64,000 nt of DNA from a virus. The stretch lies in IMG/VR virus record IMGVR_UViG_3300044837_000097, positions 18,716 to 82,715 of that record, one strand, 5' to 3'. The translations under genes were made by a program, and so were the position numbers. The notes beneath the pieces were generated by a model. That model made no database searches. It was not told the origin of the DNA and saw only the letters and a program-made list of their open reading frames with translations. Positions 58,001 through 64,000 of this stretch are shown in pieces; within the stretch, counting starts at the first letter, position 1; each line of letters begins with the position of its first letter.

Positions 58001-59260
58001 TCATTGTCCTTCATATCCCGGCGCAACAAACACGGTGCGGATGAGGTTCTTCACCACAAGCAGCACAGTGCCGTACTTTGCCTTGATGCCATCGTAATCT
58101 TCCGCGTGAATCATTGCGCGCGCTTCCTTCACAACCTTCTGGTCTTCAAAATCGTACACGATTTCGTTGCCGTCAATCTCGACCTTGATGGGCAGCGGGC
58201 GGGCCATATTGTGCAACTGCACTGCGTTTCCGCTCCATCTTCCACATCTGGGAGAACCGAAAAATATAAATTGACCGCGCAGAAAATTGTCCGCAGAAAT
58301 GGCGTCAAGAATCTTTCCGAGTTTCTGGTAGCTGGTAGATGCAGCTTCCCGGCGCATCTTTAGCGCAGCACGGCATACGTCGGTGAGTTGTAGGTTGGGG
58401 TCCTTTAGCGCCGATGTTACAACATCTTTGCCGATGGACGGGTAAGGGTAGCCTTGGGTGGCGGCCCACTTCTTGATTTGAGCGGGGCTGTTGGCGTTCA
58501 ATACGCCCGTCATAGCCTCGAAGCTGGTCTTAGCTTCTGCCTTAGCACGGAGGGCCAGCGAGTACATCTTGCGAACGAACTCGCGGTCCACAGGCATCCC
58601 ACGGTCATTAATTTTCTGGTCGAGCAGCCAATATTCGTGCTCTGTTGTGGGTAGCGGCATCGCGCCAAGCAAGCGTTCGCGGCGCAGCAATTCCTCTTCC
58701 GCGACCACATCGCGCTTGCCGTATTCCAAGAACTCGGCCCATTCTGCCGGGTGAGAGTTCCAATCGTTGTAGTAGCTGTACTCCGCTGTGCCGTTCGGGT
58801 TCTTCTTAGTCGGCTTCTTGGCTTTCACAACGACCTTCACCGAGAATAGCTTGATGAGTTCCTTGCCGCGCGAGTCCTTCGCTAGATGCGCAGGCACGCC
58901 CAACACTTGACACTGTACGTCTAAGCTGGCCGGGAGCGAGAGATAACGCCCGCCAACTTGCGGGTCGATGAAACGGCTAGCTGGAATTTCGTATCCTAAT
59001 TTTTGGAGCATATATCGCTCAAAACTTGAATTAAAAGCAACTAGCGATACATCGGGATTCAGTAACGCATTATGTAGCTCGTCGGTGTGTCTGATGGAGT
59101 CGCCTTCATAGAATTTGACACACTTGTACTCGCCTTTTTCAACCTTGTACCACAAAAACAAAGGCTCAGTAGCCGGGTCCCAGATGTAGCGGTGTAAACC
59201 GACATCGCCCGGGTCCAACGGAGAACGGGATTCAAAGTCGAGATGGCACTCAATCATCAT
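58001..59260 (-). CDS. polA: Family A DNA polymerase, exonuclease/thumb part (split gene)
   Basis: 419 residues. 3'-5' exonuclease motifs: HLDFESRSP (ExoI), LVAFNSSFERYML (ExoII) and YGKRDVVAEEEL (ExoIII). Then the thumb and the start of the palm: CGRWSGNAVQLHNM, and it ends VKNLIRTVFVAPGYEGQ. That is exactly where motif A of the palm should follow; motif A begins the other gene at 57677. Together the two (about 790 aa) equal a normal phage PolA. No 5'-3' exonuclease domain. Confidence 0.92.
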   Translation of the reverse strand: MMIECHLDFESRSPLDPGDVGLHRYIWDPATEPLFLWYKVEKGEYKCVKFYEGDSIRHTDELHNALLNPDVSLVAFNSSFERYMLQKLGYEIPASRFIDPQVGGRYLSLPASLDVQCQVLGVPAHLAKDSRGKELIKLFSVKVVVKAKKPTKKNPNGTAEYSYYNDWNSHPAEWAEFLEYGKRDVVAEEELLRRERLLGAMPLPTTEHEYWLLDQKINDRGMPVDREFVRKMYSLALRAKAEAKTSFEAMTGVLNANSPAQIKKWAATQGYPYPSIGKDVVTSALKDPNLQLTDVCRAALKMRREAASTSYQKLGKILDAISADNFLRGQFIFFGSPRCGRWSGNAVQLHNMARPLPIKVEIDGNEIVYDFEDQKVVKEARAMIHAEDYDGIKAKYGTVLLVVKNLIRTVFVAPGYEGQ

Positions 59261-61310
59261 CTGAGAAGCGCATATCGCGTAGCAAGCGAATGATGCGCGG
59301 GTCTCCCTTCACGCCGCGCCCAGCGGCGGCGATGTATCCTGAGTTCACGAGTCCGAAGAACGCGCGGTTCCACAATGTGGTACCGTAGCGGGTCACGCTC
59401 AACTTACGTTCCAAGTCGCGCGACTCCATCTTGCCCTTGTTCTTCTTCAACAAACGGACAACACTTTGCTGAATTGCCGACTCGTCGTTCTTCGACTCGA
59501 AAGTCATCAAAAACTTTTTGACCTCAGCCTCGTAGCGCGCTAGTGCGATGCCGCGCTCCACACAGTCTTCATCAATCTCGCTCAATCCCATGTCGATAGC
59601 AAAATACAACGCCCACTTCTCCGCACGAATCTCGGCGCGAGTGCCGTACTTCTTCAACGTCTCGACGAATGGGGTCTGGTCGAAGAACTGGTAGACCTTC
59701 TGGTCCACAGCTTTATCAATCAGCTTCTTCGTTTCCAGCGCAGCCTCTTGGAAGCCGACCACTTCTTGAATCCGCGTGTCCGGCAAATTCTCCGGTTGCA
59801 GTAGGAACGTGAAGCGGTCATCCAACCCGGTGTCTTCTCCCGCGAGTTGCGACCAAAGTTCGGTGAACTTCTTGTCGGTGGTCGCAGTGATGACCGTCGT
59901 GATATAGCTGTCCGGTGCAACGCTGAATGCGTCCTTCTTCGATTTGATGCTGTTCGAGAAGTTGTTCGACTCGTACATCTTGAGCAGCGCGCTGTTCATA
60001 CCACTGCCCTCGATACGGGCCTTGGACACCAACGCGGAGAGTTCGTCGTAGAACAACACAGCGTTCTTGCAGTTAATGCGTTGCATATCGGTGCCAAGAC
60101 CTTCCGGGGAGCCTGCTTCCCACACGACGGTCTTGCCATCCGCGTTCTTGATTTCCTTGCCGTACATTTGAAGAACGCTCGCGAACTCCAAATATTTCAT
60201 GCCATCCTTGACCGACGACGATTTGTTGGCGCGGCCTTTCTCCCCAATCAGGACGATATAGAACGACGGCTTCCAGCCCTTCAACGGAACGCTGACCTTC
60301 GTGCCGAGGTAGTTCATCATCATAGCGGCAGTCGGCATCCACATGAAGTAGTCCACGCGGCTGTTGACTGCGCAATATGGCTTCACGAACTTCTCATAAA
60401 TGCTCGTGCCGTGCATCACCCACTTGGGGAACACGGGGTATTCGATGGTCTCGAAGTTAATCTCTTCCGGCTCCGGTTCGTACGGCACACTCGGTGCTTG
60501 AGTCAACGCCAGCGACGACGAGACAGGCGCGCCAACCGGGAAGTTGCAAATAGACTTCGCCATCGTCTCAACCTTACTCCAGTCGATAGGCGGTTCGCAA
60601 TTTTCCTCCACCAACTTTTTCAAAGCGATTTCGATAGTGTCGGCATCCAGCCCCATCGCGCGCAGTTTGCCTGCATTGTGGAGTAAATAACCATGAATTG
60701 AGCCGTGGGGGACGCGCCCACTCTCGTTGCGCGGTGATTCCAGCCCTTGTGCTCCCGAGGGCGCGCTGTGCTTCTGAATTTTTTGTGATAGCAACCAGTC
60801 AATCAGCCACTTCGGCGCAGTTGCAATCTCGGTGCCCCAGTTCAGTGCTGTATAAGGTTGTCCGGTGTCCGGGTGGGTGCTGCCGGGACCGACGACATAT
60901 TCACGGTTGGTGCGGACAGACCAGTCTTGGCCGACGACGTAGGTCTGTGAGATATTGCCCAGAGAAAGCGATAGCGAATCATGTCGAAAATAAAAGTGTC
61001 CACGTCCGGGTCTGCTGCGAACGCGGAAGGTATTGATTTCGTTGAGAACGTCATGTCCTGTATCCTTCAAAATGCGCGGCATCACATCCGGTGAGTCCAC
61101 TTCCCAAAACCAGACGCCGCCTTCCTCAGCACGAGCAACACACGCAGCGTTGTGGTCTGAATACAATTTGTCCCACTGTTCGAGTTGTACTTGGTCTGTG
61201 GTCGCGGTGGTGGGGAAGTCCGGCAAGAAAGCACGCTTGGTGCCCGGACGCACGGGTGTCATCGGCACGCCGAGTTTTGCTAGAGGTAGTGCTATTTCTA
61301 GGAAACTCAT
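59250..61310 (-). CDS. Prim-pol primase with helicase-type ATPase
   Basis: 686 residues. The N-terminal archaeo-eukaryotic primase (bifunctional primase/polymerase) domain: FWEVDSPD (catalytic Asp pair), RPGRGHFYF and YVVGPGSTHPDTGQPY. The middle is a helical PriCT-like region. The C-terminal P-loop ATPase has GEKGRANKSSS (Walker A, near 366), VLFYDELSAL (Walker B) and TTVITATTDKKF (sensor). It would make primers and unwind the fork for the phage polymerase. Confidence 0.88.
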   Translation of the reverse strand: MSFLEIALPLAKLGVPMTPVRPGTKRAFLPDFPTTATTDQVQLEQWDKLYSDHNAACVARAEEGGVWFWEVDSPDVMPRILKDTGHDVLNEINTFRVRSRPGRGHFYFRHDSLSLSLGNISQTYVVGQDWSVRTNREYVVGPGSTHPDTGQPYTALNWGTEIATAPKWLIDWLLSQKIQKHSAPSGAQGLESPRNESGRVPHGSIHGYLLHNAGKLRAMGLDADTIEIALKKLVEENCEPPIDWSKVETMAKSICNFPVGAPVSSSLALTQAPSVPYEPEPEEINFETIEYPVFPKWVMHGTSIYEKFVKPYCAVNSRVDYFMWMPTAAMMMNYLGTKVSVPLKGWKPSFYIVLIGEKGRANKSSSVKDGMKYLEFASVLQMYGKEIKNADGKTVVWEAGSPEGLGTDMQRINCKNAVLFYDELSALVSKARIEGSGMNSALLKMYESNNFSNSIKSKKDAFSVAPDSYITTVITATTDKKFTELWSQLAGEDTGLDDRFTFLLQPENLPDTRIQEVVGFQEAALETKKLIDKAVDQKVYQFFDQTPFVETLKKYGTRAEIRAEKWALYFAIDMGLSEIDEDCVERGIALARYEAEVKKFLMTFESKNDESAIQQSVVRLLKKNKGKMESRDLERKLSVTRYGTTLWNRAFFGLVNSGYIAAAGRGVKGDPRIIRLLRDMRFSDDD

Positions 61311-61748
61311 TTATCTCGCTCCCGTAAATTTTGGAAAACCAAATTCGGCTCTCCATTTTAAAACGGTATTGTGGTCCACATCGAACTTTTTGGCGGCAAT
61401 TATTCCGCCATCTTTGCTAGCAACTTTTGCTGCTCTCTTACGAAAAGATTTACCATAAATACGGCACTCGTCGCGTAGACTTCTCATTCTATAATTACAA
61501 AGAACGCAAAGAGGAAGGTATTTGGAGGGAAAACGCTCCGCATCTTTCCATGATGCTCGCCCGTGCTTACCATCGGGGTTTATGTGTGCTATCTGTATGT
61601 CTTTAACAGACAACAAAGACAGGTCGCACGGGCATTTTGGGCCTTTTAAACGGCCAAGTCCTGCACAATAAATTTGTCCGTTGCAAAGTTGATTAACAAT
61701 ACGTTCTCGATGTTTTACGATGCAACTCAAAATTACCCCTCGATTCAC
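61311..61748 (-). CDS. HNH endonuclease with C-terminal HTH
   Basis: 145 residues. HNH core: CNGQIYCAGLGR, KCPCDL, IQIAHINPDGKHGR, LCVLCNYRMR. The C-terminal segment VASKDGGIIAAKKFDVDHNT plus VLKWRAEF looks like a helix-turn-helix for site recognition. AT-rich relative to the flanking replication genes. GTG (61748) or TTG (about 61730, with GAGGGG upstream) may be the start. It sits immediately before the prim-pol gene (TAA ATG), a typical free-standing homing position. Confidence 0.8.
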   Translation of the reverse strand: MNRGVILSCIVKHRERIVNQLCNGQIYCAGLGRLKGPKCPCDLSLLSVKDIQIAHINPDGKHGRASWKDAERFPSKYLPLCVLCNYRMRSLRDECRIYGKSFRKRAAKVASKDGGIIAAKKFDVDHNTVLKWRAEFGFPKFTGAR

Positions 61749-61822
61749 GAAAATTAGGCCGTTCTCTCCGACCTGTCACACAACTATCTTTCGCGGCAAT
61801 GTGTCGCCGTCCGAGAGAAAAT

Positions 61823-62413
61823 TTAGAATGCGTCGTTGGAAGTTCCGCCGACCTGCGGTGCTGGCGGCGCTCCCGCGTTCAAGTTGACGTTCGGCGGACG
61901 CTGTTGATACGTCTGCGAAGTCTGACCGGGGTTCGGGCCGGAAGCCTGCTTCGGCTTGTCCTTATGGCGCAGGAAGCCTGCGGGTGCTTGCGGTGGTACG
62001 ACTCCCGGTGGCAGCGGCGAGATTCCGGCAACGAAGGTGACGAACTGGTCCTTGTTCTTCGTGTCCGGTTCCTGCGTCAAGAAGACGCTGTTGGAGCGGC
62101 CAATTAGCAAACGTGCGAGTTCTTCCGTGTTATTCACAACTGGCGGTAGCGCGTTGAGAATCTGGCGGACGGCCTTCGTCAAGTTTGAGTTGTCGCTCAT
62201 GGTGGCGTTGTAGAAGCCTGCTTGCAAGAACGGCTTGCCTTCGCTGTCCATGTAAGGCGCGCCGTTGGCATAAGCGAGCACCCACATGATGCGAATCTTG
62301 TCCTTGGGGCCAAACTTCGTCATTTGCTGCGGCATGTCTACAACGTCGATGATGGTGCCGATGTAGGAACCGCCAGTCGGGCGTTCAAACACTTTATTCT
62401 GACTGATTTCCAT
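61823..62413 (-). CDS. Putative ssDNA-binding protein
   Basis: 196 residues. The N-terminal beta-rich region (GGSYIGTIIDVVDMPQQM, IRIMWVLAYANG) fits an OB-like fold. A Pro/Gln/Gly/Asn-rich disordered linker follows, and the tail is short and acidic-aromatic (GGTSNDAF), like the partner-binding tip of SSBs. Lies between the exonuclease and prim-pol genes. Assigned from architecture and place. Confidence 0.55.
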   Translation of the reverse strand: MEISQNKVFERPTGGSYIGTIIDVVDMPQQMTKFGPKDKIRIMWVLAYANGAPYMDSEGKPFLQAGFYNATMSDNSNLTKAVRQILNALPPVVNNTEELARLLIGRSNSVFLTQEPDTKNKDQFVTFVAGISPLPPGVVPPQAPAGFLRHKDKPKQASGPNPGQTSQTYQQRPPNVNLNAGAPPAPQVGGTSNDAF

Positions 62414-62425
62414 TTTTGTTTCTCC

Positions 62426-63175
62426 TTATTCGCTTGTGTCCAGTTGTTCCACGGTGTAGTCTGTCTCGCTAATCGCGAACTCGTTGTTGATAGCCTTCCA
62501 CAATCCATCGAGGTCGATTTGCTTCACAGCCTTCCACCATATCTTCCTTTCACTGTTCCAGCGAAACTTGTGTTTTTTAACTTTTGCGTTTTCGTTACGA
62601 GATTGGTGGGACTGAATCACCACCACCGGCGATTGTGCTCTCTGCAATACGTGTTCAAAATTTCTTTTCGCCATCAAACGGAGCGTCGCTCCAACGTCTG
62701 CGCCCGCCTCGTGCGGGTCGTAATAAATTCCTTCCTTGGCACACATCGTGATGAGTTCTTGTGGTCGCATTCCCGGCGTAGGTCCTGCGAGCGTGGCAGG
62801 CATGTCTTCGTACGGGTCGATGATAGTCTTTTCAGGAAAGATGTGGCCAACGCGCTTACCCCACGCGTGCATCATCGGGATGTCGAAGCGGCGTCCGTTA
62901 AATGCGACGACGGCTTGCGCGCGGCCCGTGAAGAAGACGGCTTCCTCGAATGCATCCTTCGGGTCCCATCCGTACTTATCCACCATGCCTTGAGTGATGC
63001 CTGTGATTTCAGTGATTTCGTTGGTGACGGGAACGCCGTCAGACTGAATTAGAATCGCTTTGGCTTCGAGACTACGGTTAAAATTGGTGGTGTACAGCGA
63101 AAGACCGAGTTCTATTGGTCTGTCTTTCACCTTATCAAGTCCAGTGGATTCTATATCTAAGCCCAGTACTATCAC
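62426..63175 (-). CDS. DnaQ-like 3'-5' exonuclease
   Basis: 249 residues. DEDDh motifs: LDIESTGLD (ExoI, residues 6-14), VVAFNGRRFDIPM (ExoII) and HEAGADVGATL (ExoIII, His and Asp). Helical and basic C-terminal extension. Degrades single-stranded DNA or RNA ends; could give proofreading, recombination or primer removal. Co-oriented with the replication genes. Confidence 0.87.
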   Translation of the reverse strand: MIVLGLDIESTGLDKVKDRPIELGLSLYTTNFNRSLEAKAILIQSDGVPVTNEITEITGITQGMVDKYGWDPKDAFEEAVFFTGRAQAVVAFNGRRFDIPMMHAWGKRVGHIFPEKTIIDPYEDMPATLAGPTPGMRPQELITMCAKEGIYYDPHEAGADVGATLRLMAKRNFEHVLQRAQSPVVVIQSHQSRNENAKVKKHKFRWNSERKIWWKAVKQIDLDGLWKAINNEFAISETDYTVEQLDTSE

Positions 63176-63188
63176 GGTCTTTTTATCC

Positions 63189-63383
63189 TCAAATATCGCT
63201 TGAAAGTCTCCAAATGCAGCGAGTCCCTTTCTTCCATAACAGAATCTTTTTTATTTCTTTTTCTGAAAAATTATACTCGCGCCCTCGTAAACGGTACTCT
63301 AGGTGTTTTAGAGGGTTAGCTTTGCGCCAAAGAGATTGTCGGACATTTATCTTTGCTCTATTATCTTTAGTCCATTGGCTCAT
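63189..63383 (-). pseudogene. Truncated HNH-like nuclease remnant
   Basis: 64 residues, AT-rich and basic (RQSLWRKANPLKHLEYRLRG), ending KEIKKILLWKKGTRCIWRL. The opening looks like the DNA-binding start of endonuclease VII/HNH proteins, and the stop comes at the point where the first zinc Cys pair would begin. I read it as a decayed homing nuclease; a short functional DNA-binding protein is the alternative. Confidence 0.5.
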
Positions 63384-63431
63384 TCTTTTATAGTCACAGA
63401 CCTTGCCAGTAGTGGTGCAGCTTATGTCAGT

Positions 63432-63800
63432 TTACTGCAATAACGGCGTGCTGCCGTCGTTAAGTCGCTCCACTCCCTCGGCATCCGGGTCTGTAACCTC
63501 CGCACCGAGTTTGTGGACGCTGGCAGAGATGTCCACAACCCACTTAAACGGCACGAGGATGCGGTCTGCTGGTGTTTGTCGAAGGTCAATCATGTCGCCT
63601 TGGTTGCGCTGCACCGCCATAGCCTGCATACGCACGAAGGCCATCACTTGGCTTTCGATAGTCTGGTCAATGAACGGCTTCTCGCCTGCGCCACCTTCAC
63701 TTTCCAGAATGATGTATGCGTAAATCTCGGGAGGCAGACCGTTCGTCTGCCCTTCCCAAGAGATGCGTCCAGTAAATTTCAGTGCGTACTGGTTCAGCAT
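63432..63800 (-). CDS. Hypothetical protein (122 aa)
   Basis: Mixed fold: NQYALKFTGRISWEGQ at the start and an acidic C-terminus. ATG overlaps the upstream stop (TGATG). Co-transcribed with the exonuclease gene. No family recognised. Confidence 0.65.
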   Translation of the reverse strand: MLNQYALKFTGRISWEGQTNGLPPEIYAYIILESEGGAGEKPFIDQTIESQVMAFVRMQAMAVQRNQGDMIDLRQTPADRILVPFKWVVDISASVHKLGAEVTDPDAEGVERLNDGSTPLLQ

Positions 63801-64000
63801 CAGTTATCCGTAATCTGGATGTTGGCTGGCTGTCCGGCGCGGATTGCTGCGTCCGCGTCTGCGCGGGCCTTTGCCAACGCTACGGCTGCCGAGACATCAG
63901 CAGCTGAGGCGGCGGATGCGACCTTCGGAGCCTCCGGGATATTGTGCTTGCCCGTTTTTGCGCCTTCCACCTCGCAAATATCCGAGCAGTACGCGAGGTT
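63800..64000 (-). CDS. Partial hypothetical protein (C-terminus)
   Basis: Continues past the window edge. The visible 66 codons read LAYCSDICEVEGAKTGKHNI then an Ala/Ser-rich helix and QPANIQITDN. Two Cys at the start may be part of a metal site. Not identifiable. Confidence 0.55.
   Translation of the reverse strand, partial: NLAYCSDICEVEGAKTGKHNIPEAPKVASAASAADVSAAVALAKARADADAAIRAGQPANIQITDN

Overview
The window is one piece of a large double-stranded DNA phage genome with a short-tailed (T7/N4-like) virion plan. The virion genes are packed on the + strand: a portal C-terminus, a scaffold-like protein, a coat protein, tail-tube and nozzle-like proteins, fibre-like proteins, and a gp14/gp15/gp16-like set of ejected proteins ending in a 2050-residue polypeptide. 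From about 29.6 kb the coding strand switches. The rest of the window, read on the - strand, holds metabolism, lysis, glycosylation, recombination and replication genes in tight operons with ATGA, GTGA or TGATG overlaps. No rRNA, tRNA, CRISPR array or host gene was recognised. The host cannot be named; promoters and ribosome sites look sigma70-like and bacterial.

Layout. 1-7.5 kb: head genes. The coat-protein gene is broken by two intervening sequences, one with two group I-like ribozyme cores around an HNH gene, the other with a LAGLIDADG gene. 7.6-19 kb: tail, collagen-like and fibre-like proteins. 19.3-28.5 kb: internal virion proteins. 28.5-29.7 kb: small genes and a glycosyltransferase. 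30-33 kb (-): nicotinamide phosphoribosyltransferase with PRPP synthetase, an NAD+-salvage pair. 33.6-34.5 kb: tyrosine integrase. 34.6-41 kb: many small genes, including membrane proteins, zinc ribbons, a lipoprotein, a secreted Asn/Ser/Gly-rich protein and a broken SPFH/prohibitin-like gene. 41-46 kb: endolysin, three glycosyltransferases, a metallophosphoesterase and a DHH phosphoesterase. 46-64 kb: RecB-like nuclease, a UvrD-type helicase with two inteins, a putative annealing protein, an RlpA-like protein, a family A DNA polymerase split into two genes, a prim-pol/ATPase, an SSB-like protein and a DnaQ-like exonuclease.

Together these suggest a phage that carries its own replisome and recombination system and supports host NAD+ pools. 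It may be temperate: the integrase keeps all catalytic residues, and the polymerase has Leu at the position equivalent to E. coli Phe762. It is heavily colonised by homing elements: LAGLIDADG, HNH, endonuclease VII-like and possibly GIY-YIG nucleases, free-standing, in introns and in inteins.

The most striking items are the two-core intron in the coat gene, the doubly intein-interrupted helicase, the split polymerase and the NAMPT-PRPP synthetase pair. Functions are assigned from motifs read by eye and were not checked against databases.
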